From NCBI GenBank assembly GCA_015709675.1, contig CP054182.1, positions 1,653,448 through 1,717,447 of the forward strand: DNA of 64,000 nt. Direction: 5' to 3'. Each line of letters opens with the position of its first letter. Position 1 is the stretch's first letter. Both the position numbers and the translations under genes were made by a program. This document shows, in pieces, positions 25,761-36,700 of the stretch. The DNA is from Ignavibacteriales bacterium. Lineage in GTDB: Bacteria; Bacteroidota; Ignavibacteria; Ignavibacteriales; Ignavibacteriaceae. A model generated the notes under the pieces. The model did not search any database and had not been told where the DNA came from. It worked only from the letters and a program-made list of their open reading frames with translations.

Positions 25761-27219
25761 GTTTCCCCTTCCAGATATGTTCAGTTTTTCAGCCGCAAGA
25801 GTTTTATCTCTTATTGTGGTTTTTGCAGTTACTTCCGGTGCACAAACTCTGCTCACACTTGAAAAATCAATAGAAATTGCTCTTTCTCAGAGTTATGCAA
25901 TCCGCTCAGCCGGGCTTTCGCTGCAGAGTTCAAAAAAGAACCTGGAAGCTATTGAGATGGGGATGATGACTTCGGTAAATCTGGAATTTGATCTGCCGCG
26001 ATATTCCAATAATCTGAAAAGCCAGTTTAACTCCGTTACCGGAGCAGAGCAGTTTTATGAAGTCGGCAATACACAGCTTGAAGGACGGCTTTATTTTAAT
26101 CAGCCGATTGTTTTTTCCAACGGTACATTCTCACTTATTGGTTCAATCTTCGGACGCGATCAGTTCAGCGGTGATAATCCTGTAACCCGGGATTATTATT
26201 CCAATTTTTCCCTCCGTCTGCGGCAGCCGTTATTCGGGTTTAATACACTCAGCTCTAATCTTGAGAAAGCCCAAATCAACCTTGAGAAATCAGAGCGGAA
26301 TTACAACCGTTCCAAATCAGAAATCGTTTACAGTGTAACATCTGCTTTCTTTAATCTGTACCAGGCAAAAAAGCAGCTTGAAATTGCGGCTGAGAATGTA
26401 AACCAGAGCAGTGTTTCTTACACAACTGCGGAAAATAAATTCAAAGCGGGACTAATTGCAGAAGTAGAAAAACTGCAACTTGAAGTTGATCTCGCATCAG
26501 CGAAAAATGATATGCTGAGTGCTGAGAACAGTTATTCTGAACTTAAGGATAATTTCAAGTTACTGATAGGCCTTCCCCTGGATGAAGATATAGAGCCGGA
26601 AGGTGAAATTACGTACACGGAAATTCTGGTTGATGAAGAACTTGCTGTGAATTCAGCGCTCAAGAACCGCTCTGAAATCAGAAACTCTCAGCTTGATATT
26701 GAACTCAGCCGGCTTTCGGTTGAAGAAACAGAAGCACGAGGAAGAATATCCGGGCTTCTGGTTGCCAATTACGGGATAAATAAAAATGATGAGAAGTTTA
26801 ATGCAATCTTCCGAAATCCGGCTGAAGACCGGGGCGTGACTTTCACTCTGTCAATACCGGTGTGGGACTGGAATCAGAATAATTTGCAAAGTGAGGCGGC
26901 TCAGGCAAATCTTGAACTTTCACGCCTAACCGCTTCAAATCAGGAGCAGTCCGTACGCAAAGAAATCACAACAGTGCTCAGTAAAATTAAAGCTGCCAAA
27001 GCCAGGGTTGAAGTTCTCAGCAGAAGCGTGGAAGTAGCTCAAAAGGGTTTTGACATTTCCATGGAGAGGTTTAAATCAGGAAATATAACCAGTTTTGATC
27101 TCTCACAGCAGCAGCTCCGTCTTACCAATGCAAAGCTGAACTCCCTGCGTGCACTGATTGACTATAAACTGACGCTGGCAGATCTGAACCGGAAGACACT
27201 GTACGATTTCGGAAAATAA
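25753..27219 (+). CDS. TolC-like outer-membrane efflux protein
   Basis: Starting at the ATG inside the end of the permease gene (25753), the 488-residue product has a signal peptide (cleavage near TSGAQT). Two homologous halves follow, rich in long amphipathic helices with heptad Leu/Ala and Asn/Gln. LEKSIEIALSQSYAIRSA is the typical opening of the outer-membrane efflux family, and ALKNRSEIRNSQLDIELS opens the second half. Three copies form the trans-periplasmic channel of a type I-like exporter. An upstream in-frame start is possible but would remove the signal peptide's clean N-terminus. Confidence 0.9.
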   Translation: MNKFPLPDMFSFSAARVLSLIVVFAVTSGAQTLLTLEKSIEIALSQSYAIRSAGLSLQSSKKNLEAIEMGMMTSVNLEFDLPRYSNNLKSQFNSVTGAEQFYEVGNTQLEGRLYFNQPIVFSNGTFSLIGSIFGRDQFSGDNPVTRDYYSNFSLRLRQPLFGFNTLSSNLEKAQINLEKSERNYNRSKSEIVYSVTSAFFNLYQAKKQLEIAAENVNQSSVSYTTAENKFKAGLIAEVEKLQLEVDLASAKNDMLSAENSYSELKDNFKLLIGLPLDEDIEPEGEITYTEILVDEELAVNSALKNRSEIRNSQLDIELSRLSVEETEARGRISGLLVANYGINKNDEKFNAIFRNPAEDRGVTFTLSIPVWDWNQNNLQSEAAQANLELSRLTASNQEQSVRKEITTVLSKIKAAKARVEVLSRSVEVAQKGFDISMERFKSGNITSFDLSQQQLRLTNAKLNSLRALIDYKLTLADLNRKTLYDFGK

Positions 27220-27380
27220 ACGGTTTTTCCTCCGGCATTGGTATAAATTCCTCATTTTAAGCTGTTTACACACCCCTCTGCCAGGAATCGCGTGACCGAT
27301 TCAATTGGAATTCACCCCCTGCATCGCTATTTTTACGGGTTAAATTAGACTTATTATCCCCGAACTAAACGGAAATTCAA

Positions 27381-28784
27381 ATGCTGGAACTGCAGAGAAC
27401 AATTAAACATCCTGTTTCGATGGCGGGTGTTGGGCTCCATACCGGAACCAACTGCCACATGACATTTAAACCCGCTCCAATTAATTACGGAATCCGGTTT
27501 GTCAGAACCGACCTGGGAGGTAATCCGGAAATTCCTGCTCTCGCGGATCATGTTGTTGATATTTCCCGGGGCACAACGCTTGCAGTCGGGGAGGCAAAAG
27601 TTTTTACTGTGGAGCATGTTTTAGCCGCAATCGTGGGTCTGCAGATTGACAATATTATCATTGAACTTGACGGCATTGAACCTCCCATAGGAGATGGCAG
27701 TGCTCTTCCTTATGTGAACCTCCTGCAGAAAGCTGAATTTGTTGTCCAGGATGCCCCCAAGGATTATCTCATCATTGATCAGACTGTTGTATATAAAGAC
27801 GAAAACAACCAGGTTGATATTGTGGGACTTCCGTTGGATGGTTACCGGCTTACCGTAATGGTTGACTATCAGAACCCCGCGCTCGGAAGTCAGCACACCG
27901 GTCTTTTTGATCTTGAAAAGGAATTCGTCAATGAATTTGCACCGGCAAGAACTTTCTGCTTCCTCAGTGAAGTTGAGTCTCTCTCAAAAGTCGGCTTAAT
28001 CAAAGGCGGAGATATTGATAATGCAGTAGTGATTGTTGATAAACAGCTTAATAACAGTGAGCTGCAGGATCTTGGCAAAAAACTTGGCATTGAGCAGGAA
28101 ATCTCACTTGGTGATAATGGTATCCTTAATAATAAAGCGCTCAGATTCAGAAATGAACCCGCCCGTCATAAACTGCTTGATTTGATGGGTGATCTTGCAC
28201 TGATAGGTGTTCCCTTTAAGGCACAGATACTTGCCGCGCGCCCGGGACACAAATCTAACGTTGAATTTGCAAAGCAGGTCAGAAAACTTTATCAGCAGAA
28301 AAAATTAGTAAAGAAATATCAGCATGTCCGTCAGGAGGGTGTTGTATTCGATATCAACGCGATTCAGAGAATACTTCCGCATCGTTATCCTTTTCTGATG
28401 GTTGATAAAATAACCTCACTTGATCTTGATCAGAAAGTTACCGGAGTAAAATCCGTCACCGTAAATGAGCCGTTCTTTCAGGGACACTTTCCTGGAAGAC
28501 CGATCATGCCGGGAGTAATGATTATAGAAGCAATGGCTCAGGTTGGCGGTATTCTTCTGCTGAACTCATTCCCGAATCCTGAAGAAAAGCTGGTTCTTTT
28601 TATGCAGATTAATAATGCAAAGTTCAGAAAGCCGGTTGTGCCCGGTGATCAGCTTGTGCTTGAAGTTGAAATGGTTCAGAAGCGAACCCGTTATGTGGTA
28701 ATGGCAGGCAAGGCGATAGTTGATACAAATCTTGTTGCAGAAGCGGAGTTTGTTGCTGCAATAGTTGACAGAAATCAGGCATAA
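27381..28784 (+). CDS. lpxC-fabZ: Bifunctional UDP-3-O-acyl-N-acetylglucosamine deacetylase / 3-hydroxyacyl-ACP dehydratase
   Basis: Residues 1-300 are LpxC, the zinc enzyme for the committed step of lipid A synthesis. The family pattern includes GVGLHTG, VEHVLAAI with a zinc His, and the late GHKSNVEFAKQ. Residues 315-467 are FabZ, with ILPHRYPFLMVDK (catalytic His) and GHFPGRPIMPGVMIIEAMAQ. FabZ removes water from 3-hydroxyacyl-ACP, the shared precursor pool of membrane lipids and lipid A. The fusion links the two branches and is characteristic of the Bacteroidota/Chlorobiota lineage. Both active-site sets appear intact. lpxA follows directly. Confidence 0.97.
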   Translation: MLELQRTIKHPVSMAGVGLHTGTNCHMTFKPAPINYGIRFVRTDLGGNPEIPALADHVVDISRGTTLAVGEAKVFTVEHVLAAIVGLQIDNIIIELDGIEPPIGDGSALPYVNLLQKAEFVVQDAPKDYLIIDQTVVYKDENNQVDIVGLPLDGYRLTVMVDYQNPALGSQHTGLFDLEKEFVNEFAPARTFCFLSEVESLSKVGLIKGGDIDNAVVIVDKQLNNSELQDLGKKLGIEQEISLGDNGILNNKALRFRNEPARHKLLDLMGDLALIGVPFKAQILAARPGHKSNVEFAKQVRKLYQQKKLVKKYQHVRQEGVVFDINAIQRILPHRYPFLMVDKITSLDLDQKVTGVKSVTVNEPFFQGHFPGRPIMPGVMIIEAMAQVGGILLLNSFPNPEEKLVLFMQINNAKFRKPVVPGDQLVLEVEMVQKRTRYVVMAGKAIVDTNLVAEAEFVAAIVDRNQA

Positions 28785-28797
28785 GGAGCAAAGCATC

Positions 28798-29595
28798 ATG
28801 GCAGAGATTCATCCGTCTGCAATCGTCTCATCAGAGGCAAAACTTGGCGAAGGTGTGGTAGTTTCCCCGTTCGCTATTATTCACGGAGATGTTGAAATAG
28901 GAGACGGAACATTTATCGGTCCCGGAGTTAATATATATGACGGCGCAAGGATCGGCAGGAATGTAAAAATCTATCAGAATGCCTCCATTGCCCACAGGCC
29001 TCAGGATCTGAAGTTTGCCAATGAAGAAACGTATTTATATATAGGCGATCAAACCGTCATTCATGAATTCGTAACACTTCACCGGGGAACAAAAGAAACC
29101 GGCAAAACGGTCATAGGGAGCAATGTTCTGCTTATGGCCTACTCACATGTCGCGCATGACTGTCACATCGGCAACCGCTGCATTCTGGCAAACGGTGTGC
29201 AGATTGCCGGACATGTGCATATTGATGACTGGACGATTATCGGCGGTCTTACTCCGGTGCATCAGTTCTGCAAGGTGGGTTCACACGTAATGATCGGCGG
29301 AGGTTTCCGTGCAGTTCAGGATGTGCCGCCATTCATTCTTGCCGCAGAAGAACCGCTCAGATATGAAGGCATTAATATCGTTGGTTTAAGAAGAAGAGGA
29401 TTTACCGCGAAAGATATTGAGGATATTAAAAAAATGTATGCTATTATCTATGATCCGCACAATAATGTTACTCAGGCTGTGGATATGATTAAAGAAATGT
29501 TCCCCGGCAATCAGCACGCAAAATTGATAACGGACTTTATCGCCTCAAGCACGCGCGGACTTGTCGGTAAAAAAACAGGCCGTGAAAGAAGATAA
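28798..29595 (+). CDS. lpxA: Acyl-ACP:UDP-N-acetylglucosamine O-acyltransferase
   Basis: The start at 28798 follows an AAGGAG site in the 13-base gap after lpxC-fabZ. The 265 residues begin MAEIHPSAIV and run through a left-handed beta-helix of hexapeptide repeats. The conserved block AYSHVAHDCHIGN holds the catalytic His. The C-terminal helical part starts with GLRRRGF. Length matches the family (about 260). It acylates UDP-GlcNAc in the first step of lipid A assembly, so the order lpxC-fabZ-lpxA makes one biosynthetic unit. Confidence 0.96.
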   Translation: MAEIHPSAIVSSEAKLGEGVVVSPFAIIHGDVEIGDGTFIGPGVNIYDGARIGRNVKIYQNASIAHRPQDLKFANEETYLYIGDQTVIHEFVTLHRGTKETGKTVIGSNVLLMAYSHVAHDCHIGNRCILANGVQIAGHVHIDDWTIIGGLTPVHQFCKVGSHVMIGGGFRAVQDVPPFILAAEEPLRYEGINIVGLRRRGFTAKDIEDIKKMYAIIYDPHNNVTQAVDMIKEMFPGNQHAKLITDFIASSTRGLVGKKTGRERR

Positions 29596-30361
29596 CAGAC
29601 TGCTTTCCCGTTTTACCTGGGCGATTTCAGATTCTCCGGCGCAGACCGGAAGAAAAAATATGGAGGAGGATGAAATTCTTTTTGCTTCAGTTAAACCGGG
29701 CGAAGCATTCCTGCGCTTGTATACGTGGACTCCCTACTGTATATCACTCGGTTATAATCAGTCTGAAGCTATACTTGATCATGAGCAGCTTGCCAAAGAC
29801 GGCATCGAATATATACACCGCCCGACCGGCGGAAAAGCTGTCCTGCACGCTGAAGAACTGACCTACGCAGTGGTGCTTGGCCTGACCGAACGGATTCAGC
29901 CGGGGCTTATCTATGAAGAGATTAATCATGTGCTCGCAAGTGGACTTGCCGGTTATGATGACCGGCTGCAGGAGTGCGGGCTTGAGGAAATTCAGCCGGA
30001 TCTGAGAACTCATGCACTGCTGCCCGAAGGGGATGCCTGTTTTTCTGTTCCGGCAAAAAGTGAACTGAAATTCCGCGGAAAAAAAATTTGCGGCAGTGCC
30101 CAGCGGTACGGCAGATATGCAGTGCTTCAGCATGGTTCTTTGCTGACCGGCGGATTTCATCTGCGGCTCCCGCAATACCTTAACACCTCAGATGAAGTAA
30201 AAACAAAAATATACAGCAGTCTTACGGCATCCGCTTCCGATCTTGGAACCATAATCGGAGAGGAGATAGACATGAAGCGCCTGCGTAAGGCAATTATCCA
30301 AAGTTTTATGAATGCAACGGAGCCGGCGGTTACCCGGCTGCAGGAAATAACAGAAAGTTAA
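29582..30361 (+). CDS. Lipoate-protein ligase A / BPL-LplA-LipB superfamily protein
   Basis: The frame opens at TTG 29561; I prefer GTG at 29582, inside the last codons of lpxA, giving about 259 residues. The protein has the cofactor-transferase fold: MEEDEILF..., [14 protein letters not shown], the hallmark [21 protein letters not shown], and [30 protein letters not shown] with the conserved lysine. These enzymes attach lipoate or an octanoyl group to carrier proteins, or move acyl groups between them. The exact reaction cannot be told. Its place between lpxA and panB looks like shared transcription and not a shared pathway. Confidence 0.85.
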   Translation: MKEDNRLLSRFTWAISDSPAQTGRKNMEEDEILFASVKPGEAFLRLYTWTPYCISLGYNQSEAILDHEQLAKDGIEYIHRPTGGKAVLHAEELTYAVVLGLTERIQPGLIYEEINHVLASGLAGYDDRLQECGLEEIQPDLRTHALLPEGDACFSVPAKSELKFRGKKICGSAQRYGRYAVLQHGSLLTGGFHLRLPQYLNTSDEVKTKIYSSLTASASDLGTIIGEEIDMKRLRKAIIQSFMNATEPAVTRLQEITES

Positions 30362-30362
30362 T

Positions 30363-31181
30363 ATGAGCAGCACCTCAGGACAGTTCAGAAAAGTCACAAC
30401 AAAAACCTTTACCCTCATGAAAAAGAAGGGTATTAAGATTTCAGCTCTTACTGCTTATGATTTTATCACGGCAAAACTACTGGACAGTGCAGGCATTGAT
30501 CTTTTGCTTGTTGGTGATTCCCTCGGAAACGTATTTCAGGGGAATGAAACCACACTCCCCGTAACCATGGATGAGATGATATATCATACCAAAGCAGTGG
30601 CAAAGGGAGTGCAGCGCGCAATGGTTATTACGGATATGCCTTTCATGTCGTATCAGCTCAGTGTGGATGAAGCATTCAGAAACGCAGGCCGCATCATGAA
30701 AGAAACTCCTGCCGGCGGTGTTAAAATTGAAGGGGGAGAGCGTGTTGCAGAAACGGTAAGAAAAATCACCGAAGCGGGAATCCCGGTCATGGGACATATT
30801 GGCCTCACTCCCCAGAGTATACATCAGTTCGGAAGTTACCGTGAGCGCGGTACTTCGCAGGAGGAAGCAGATGAGATTATCAGTGATGCAAAAATCCTGG
30901 AACAGGCAGGCGCTTTCTGCATCGTGATTGAAAAGATTCCCGCAATGCTTGCTCAGAAGATATCTGAATCCATACAGATTCCTACTATCGGAATCGGGGC
31001 AGGGCCTTATTGCGACGGACAGATACTTGTTACACCGGACATGCTGGGACTGAATAAGGACTTTAAGCCGCGTTTTGTCAGGCATTATCTGCATATGGCT
31101 GACCAGATTGACGAGGCAATAAAGCAGTATATCACTGACGTGCGCGCGAAAGAATTTCCTTCGGAGTCGGAAAGCTACTGA
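30363..31181 (+). CDS. panB: 3-methyl-2-oxobutanoate hydroxymethyltransferase (ketopantoate hydroxymethyltransferase)
   Basis: The 272-residue TIM-barrel protein shows the PanB signatures [54 protein letters not shown] and the late [15 protein letters not shown]. It transfers a hydroxymethyl group from methylene-tetrahydrofolate to 2-oxoisovalerate in pantothenate/CoA synthesis, using Mg2+ bound by the Asp and Glu of these motifs. No other pantothenate gene is visible. It starts one base after the previous stop and its own TGA overlaps the next ATG. Confidence 0.96.
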   Translation: MSSTSGQFRKVTTKTFTLMKKKGIKISALTAYDFITAKLLDSAGIDLLLVGDSLGNVFQGNETTLPVTMDEMIYHTKAVAKGVQRAMVITDMPFMSYQLSVDEAFRNAGRIMKETPAGGVKIEGGERVAETVRKITEAGIPVMGHIGLTPQSIHQFGSYRERGTSQEEADEIISDAKILEQAGAFCIVIEKIPAMLAQKISESIQIPTIGIGAGPYCDGQILVTPDMLGLNKDFKPRFVRHYLHMADQIDEAIKQYITDVRAKEFPSESESY

Positions 31182-32314
31182 TGAAATTGTTTTTCCTCCG
31201 CTTCGCAAATCTGGCAGCAATGCTTCTTCTTTTTCTTTCCTTGCCTGTGCAGGGGAAAGAAACATTGTATGAAATTTACCGTCAGGCGGGTGAAGTCACC
31301 TCCATTGTGCAGTATGGTGACGAGATATGGATCAGCTCCTATGGAAAAGGGATTCACTACTATAATCTGAAAACAAAAGTATGGAACTCATTTTCAACCG
31401 AACAGAAAAATATTGATAATGATTTCTTCTACTGCGTGGCAGTCAGCGAATTATATATCTGGGGTGGTACCAGCGACGGGCTGATGATTTACGACCGTAA
31501 GCGGAAGGCCTGGCGTAAAAGAAAATTTGCTTCAGGGGGCGAATATGGAAACTGGATACGTTCTCTTCACTATGATAAAGAACAGGGGATTCTCTGGATC
31601 GGCAGATTCGTGAATCTGACACGTTTTGATGAGAAGAAAAACAAGTTTGACGATTTTGATCTTACGCAGAACAAACTTGCCGGTTCTAATAATATTAAAG
31701 TAATAAAACCCGAGGGGGAGAAATATCTCTGGATCGGGACGGAATCAGGTGTATTTCTCTACAATAAAGCTCTTGAACCATCCGACCGTTCAGCATTGAC
31801 CTTTTATTCAAACAAGGGGAATGGTTTCAGAGGGGAGGGGGAGTCAGTCTCCATTGCTGATATACTTCCGGAAGATAAGTATGTATGGTTTGCTACCGAG
31901 GAGTTTATCACTCCGGACCAGCCCGATTTTAATCTTGGCGGTATATACCGCTTTAACCGGAGGGCAACCTGGGATAAGTTTGACAAAAGGACAGGTCTGA
32001 AAGCAAACGGTATAAGTGCGATTGCCCGGATGGGAAGAAATATGTTTGCGGCACAGTACGTCTTTGACAGTAATTCAAAACAGGGAGTGGGAAGGGGAGT
32101 TACCATGTTTGACCGGATAACCGGAAAACCGCTTCAGTTTGACCCTGAAGAAATTAAGCTTGAGACCAATGATGTTTCACATCTCTACTTTGATGGTGAA
32201 CATCTCTGGATCGGAACAAAAATCGGACTGTGGAAAGTAAAGATGAACAATGCTTTTGCCAATCCCGAATTCCGTTCAGGCAGACAGATAAGCAATAATA
32301 AGAAAAATAACTGA
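31181..32314 (+). CDS. Exported beta-propeller protein, unknown function
   Basis: The 377-residue product has a signal peptide ([25 protein letters not shown]). Repeated blades follow with the two-component-regulator-propeller pattern: DEIWISSYGKGIHYYN, YIWGGTSDGLMIYDRK, LWIGRFVNLTRFDEKKNKF, LWIGTESGVFLYNK, VWFATEEF..., and HLWIGTKIGLWKV. No kinase or other effector domain is fused to it. It probably acts in the periplasm as a binding or sensing module. It overlaps panB by one base (TGATG) and precedes rfaE1 by seven bases, so it belongs to the same transcript. Confidence 0.75.
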   Translation: MKLFFLRFANLAAMLLLFLSLPVQGKETLYEIYRQAGEVTSIVQYGDEIWISSYGKGIHYYNLKTKVWNSFSTEQKNIDNDFFYCVAVSELYIWGGTSDGLMIYDRKRKAWRKRKFASGGEYGNWIRSLHYDKEQGILWIGRFVNLTRFDEKKNKFDDFDLTQNKLAGSNNIKVIKPEGEKYLWIGTESGVFLYNKALEPSDRSALTFYSNKGNGFRGEGESVSIADILPEDKYVWFATEEFITPDQPDFNLGGIYRFNRRATWDKFDKRTGLKANGISAIARMGRNMFAAQYVFDSNSKQGVGRGVTMFDRITGKPLQFDPEEIKLETNDVSHLYFDGEHLWIGTKIGLWKVKMNNAFANPEFRSGRQISNNKKNN

Positions 32315-32320
32315 TCAGGT

Positions 32321-33313
32321 ATGATAAAAAAAATAGAAACAAGCCGTCTGGAAGAATTACGCAAAGCATTTGACGGAAAAAAAATTGCAGTCATCGGGGA
32401 TATGATGCTGGACTGTTATATAACAGGAACCACAAAAAGGATTTCTCCGGAAGCTCCCGTTCCTGTTGTTGAAATTGAAAATGAATTCAGCCGGTTCGGC
32501 GGTGCGGCAAACGTAGCGCTGAATATTGTTAAACTCGGCGGTATTGCGCTCCCGTTTGGCGTTATCGGTGAGGATACCTACGCTGATATGTTCTCGGATC
32601 TGCTTTATGCTTCAAATATCAGTTCAGACGGACTGATAAGAACCAAAAGCCGGCCGACTACTGCAAAGACCCGTATCATTGCGCATCATCAGCATGTTGT
32701 GCGCATTGATAAGGAAAGCACGGAGCCGATTGACGCGGAAACAGAAAGCCGTCTGCTTAAAGCATTTGAACAGATTGTGGCAGATGTTGACGGCGTGATT
32801 CTTCAGGATTACAACAAGGGAGTTCTTAATGAGTCGTTCATCACAAATGCAATATCGCTTGCCAGAAAACACAAAAAACTGATAACCGTTGACCCAAAGT
32901 TCAACAACTTTTTCGCTTATAAAGATGTGACCGTATTCAAGCCAAACAGAAAAGAAGCTTCGGACGTTCTTAAAATGAAAATAAAGAACCCGGAAGATGT
33001 GGAGAAAGCATGCTCGCTGCTTATGCAGAAGCTTAATGCTGAATATATACTCCTGACGCTTGGTGAAGAAGGTGTTGCAGTATTTAACAAGGAAGGTGTT
33101 GTGAAACGCATGCCGACCAAAGCAAGAAAAGTGGCAGATGTATCAGGCGCCGGTGACACGGTAATATCAACCCTTACCATGGCACTCAGTGCAGGAGCAA
33201 CCATTGAAGAAGCCTGTTATCTTGCCAATTATGCCGGCGGACTGGTCTGCGAAGAGGTTGGTATCATCCCCATTGAAAAAGATAAACTATTTACCGCGGT
33301 GGAGGAAGACTGA
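32321..33313 (+). CDS. rfaE1: D-glycero-beta-D-manno-heptose-7-phosphate kinase
   Basis: The 330-residue protein is a PfkB/ribokinase-family sugar kinase of the RfaE type. Motifs: IAVIGDMMLDCYITG, ISPEAPVPVVEIE, FGGAANVALNI, the C-terminal VADVSGAGDTVIS with the catalytic Asp, and NYAGGLVCEEVG. In most enterobacteria this domain is fused to the nucleotidyltransferase (HldE); here the two halves are separate neighbouring genes. It phosphorylates heptose-7-phosphate for the inner core of lipopolysaccharide. The next gene encodes the second half one base after the stop. Confidence 0.95.
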   Translation: MIKKIETSRLEELRKAFDGKKIAVIGDMMLDCYITGTTKRISPEAPVPVVEIENEFSRFGGAANVALNIVKLGGIALPFGVIGEDTYADMFSDLLYASNISSDGLIRTKSRPTTAKTRIIAHHQHVVRIDKESTEPIDAETESRLLKAFEQIVADVDGVILQDYNKGVLNESFITNAISLARKHKKLITVDPKFNNFFAYKDVTVFKPNRKEASDVLKMKIKNPEDVEKACSLLMQKLNAEYILLTLGEEGVAVFNKEGVVKRMPTKARKVADVSGAGDTVISTLTMALSAGATIEEACYLANYAGGLVCEEVGIIPIEKDKLFTAVEED

Positions 33314-33314
33314 G

Positions 33315-33794
33315 ATGTCAGTACTGCTCAGCCGTGATGAAATTAAAAAGGTGAGGGAGGGGCTTAAGGAACAAAATAAGAAAGTTGTGTTTACCAACGG
33401 TGTGTTTGATATCCTGCACGCCGGTCATGTGGACTACCTCTCCAAGGCCAGGAAGTTCGGAGATGCACTCATCCTGGGACTGAATTCAGATGCCTCAGTA
33501 AAACGGATTAAAGGTGAGAAGCGGCCAATTGTGACGCAGGAAGAAAGGGCATTTATTCTGGCTAATCTTCGTGCGGTAGATTTTGTAACTTTGTTTGAAG
33601 AAGATACGCCGTATGAACTCATCAGTGAAATTGTCCCCGATATTCTGGTGAAGGGTGCCGACTGGGACATCTCGAAAATTGCCGGCAGGGATATAGTTGA
33701 GGCCAACGGCGGTGAGGTTAAAACGATACCTTTTATCAATTTTACCTCCACTTCGAATATTATTAAGACGATACTGGATAAATACAAGAGTTGA
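33315..33794 (+). CDS. rfaE2: D-glycero-beta-D-manno-heptose 1-phosphate adenylyltransferase
   Basis: The start at 33315 gives 159 residues, the usual length. The nucleotidyltransferase motifs are clear: FTNGVFDILHAGHVDYL (with HAGH), LILGLNSDASVKRIKG, RPIVTQEERAFIL and VKGADWD. It makes ADP-heptose from heptose-1-phosphate and ATP in the cytoplasm, completing the step begun by RfaE1. An in-frame upstream start would overlap rfaE1 by 125 bases and is unlikely. The gene overlaps the TamB-like gene by TTGA at 33791-33794. Confidence 0.95.
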   Translation: MSVLLSRDEIKKVREGLKEQNKKVVFTNGVFDILHAGHVDYLSKARKFGDALILGLNSDASVKRIKGEKRPIVTQEERAFILANLRAVDFVTLFEEDTPYELISEIVPDILVKGADWDISKIAGRDIVEANGGEVKTIPFINFTSTSNIIKTILDKYKS

Positions 33795-36700
33795 GTGATC
33801 ATAAGATTGCCGATGATATTAAAAATACCGTTAAAGAAGGTATTGAAAAAATTGAACGGATAAGAAGCCGCTTTCATAAAAGCGTAAACTTCTTTATCGG
33901 CATCTTTGTTTTCTTTTTTACCGTTTTCCTCATACTCCTCTCAGCCAGCCAGACCTCAACGTTCAGAGAAATACTCCTCGGATATATCGTTGACGCGGTT
34001 AATGAATCCGCTAACGGAAAGCTGAGCGTGGGCAGTCTTGAGGGTTCACTGTTTACATCAATTGAACTCCGTGACGTGCTGCTGACGGAGAAAACTGATA
34101 CTGCTGCTTATGCCGGGCTTGTGGCAGTCCGCATTTCTCCTTTCAGGATATTTCAGAAAAGAATTGCAATAAAAGAAATAACCGTTCAGAATGCTGATAT
34201 CAGAATGAGCACTGATTCCTCTGGCACCCTGAATTTCGCGAGAATTTTTCCTCCTGCCAGCGAAGAAGATACAACAGAATCAGATTTTCCCTTCACAATC
34301 GTTCTTGAAAGACTTGATCTGAGCGGAGTGGATTTTACCTATACCGACTTCCGCTCCGGAAAATTCAGTTCAGAGTATGATACTCTCAACCTGAATGATG
34401 TAAAGATCAGGGATCTTGAGCTCTCCTTAAACAGTAAAGTTGATATTGACAGGAACTCATACGAGGCAGAAATAAAAAATCTGGCTTTCCGTTCGAACAT
34501 TGCCGGACTGGATGTAGAGCATATGAGTGTGCGGGCGCGTATTGATACCAATGGCGCGGTACTGAGTGATTTCAATTTGCGGACAACCCGTTCAGATCTT
34601 TCACTTAACATGATACTTGCGGATTTTAATTTCTTTGGTGAGTTTGAACTTCCGGTATTTTCAGCGGCACCGATATATCTCGGTCTCTATGCTTCCAAAT
34701 TTAACTTTGATGATCTGAGAGCCTTTCTCCCGTCCGTGGATATGCTTAAAGGGGAATTAGCCGGCGACATCATGGCTAAAGGCACACTTGACCAGCTTGA
34801 AGTAAAAAAGCTTGATCTTTCCTACCGGAATACCCTGCTTAAAACTCAGGGAATGCTTTATAACCTTACCAATCCCGATCTGCTTACCATAGATGCTGCG
34901 ATAACGAATTCGTTTATCTCTGAAACGGATGTCCCTTATCTACTGCCGCTCTACCCTATCCCGAAAATGGAGTACTTTGATAACGTAGGTATTGATACCA
35001 TTTCCTATAAAGGAACTCCCTGGGATTTTAAAACGTATGCGTCATTGCGGGTAAAAAAGGGAAAAGTGCGTGCTAATTTTGATCTTAATATCAACGGCCC
35101 GCAGCCAGTCTACGCGGTGAAAACAGAACTCCGTGATATGAATATTACTCCTCTGACGGGCTATCCGCTGATTTTGAATGTGAATTTGAAAGGGAATGGA
35201 AGTTCGTTTGATCCCGACTCCATGGCCGCGGCGATGGAGGGGGAATTGTTCTCATCGGTTATTGGCAGAAAGAGGTTTGAGCAGATTACTCTCAGGGGAA
35301 GCATTAAGGATCAGAGTCTTCTGATTGAAACCTCGGGCAGTGCGGATCCTGATTCGTTTAAGCTGACTCTGGGTACTTATTTTCCGGAGGATGAGGAACC
35401 CTACTACAATCTGAATCTTGATTATAAGAATCTGGATATTGCGGGATATATACCTGACTCAAGCGCGCTCTCATCCGATCTTACCTTTCAGATAGATGCC
35501 GAGGGGAGCAGTTTTGATCTGGAAAAACTTAACGGAAGTTTAAAGGTTAATCTGCAGGAGTCCGAATTCATGGATGACACGCTGCAGAATATCTATGCTT
35601 CTCTAAAGATTACTTCCAAGGAGGATTCTTACAAGAAATTAGAGCTGTTATCATCAGTCGGCAAGGTAGTGATTGAGGGGAAAGTAAACATTGCTGATGC
35701 GGGTATGGAAATTGTCAGGCATGTTGACACTCTGGTCGCAACGTTTAAGGGACTTGCTCTCCGCTATTTCCCAGATGAATTCGCGGAGATTGTTGAACAG
35801 GCAGGCACGGATATAAAGAAGAATTTTCAAAAACGGCTGACCAAACCCGATGCTGCCCCTCCTGCTGAGTACCCGGTTTTTGATGTGAAATACACCATTA
35901 ATTCTGTTGACCTTCGTCCGATTGCGATATTTCTCCGAAACCGTGATGCTACCTTTGAAGGGGAAGTAACCGGGTCGATAAAAAATGAAAAGGAAGGATT
36001 CGAACTCACCTCCCGGGTTGCTCTTCCGTTCTTCAGAATGTGGAACGGAGATGAGGTTAATTTTGTATCTGATGCCGAAATTGATTTCGCCTTTAAACAG
36101 GATAACGCAAAAAGCGGAATCAGCGCGGTAAAAGCTTCGCTCGACGCCAGCGCGGGAAGAGTATATATCGGCACCGAATACAATAATCTGTTCGTAAAAG
36201 CGGGAATCAAAGATGAGAAGCTTTCTCTGGCAGCGGGTCTGCAGTCAAAGGCGCCAAAACTCTCAGCAGGGTTAGAGTCAGAAGTTGATCTTACCAATTC
36301 TATCATCAAATTTGACATCAGCCGGCTTGAATTTTCATACAATGATTTTGAAGTCCGGAATCAGCAGCCGATGAGTATCGGTATTCAGAAAAGCTCTGTG
36401 CGGTTTAATAACTTTAATCTGAGCAGAGGATATACCCGTCTCTTTGTTAACGGTCTGATGCAGATGGATGGTTATCAGGATTTAGATCTGCTTATCTCAA
36501 ATTTTCGCGGTTATGACCTGAGCAACGCTATTCTGGGACTGCCGCCTGAAGAGGGAGTGGATTTTGACATGAATCTGCGCGGTTCCATTGAAGGAAGCTT
36601 TAATAATCCGCGCGCGCAGTTTACCGTAACAGCGGACAGCGTGACTTATCAGGGAAGAAATTTTGGCTCTCTCAAGTCACTCTTTGATTACTCAAATAAA

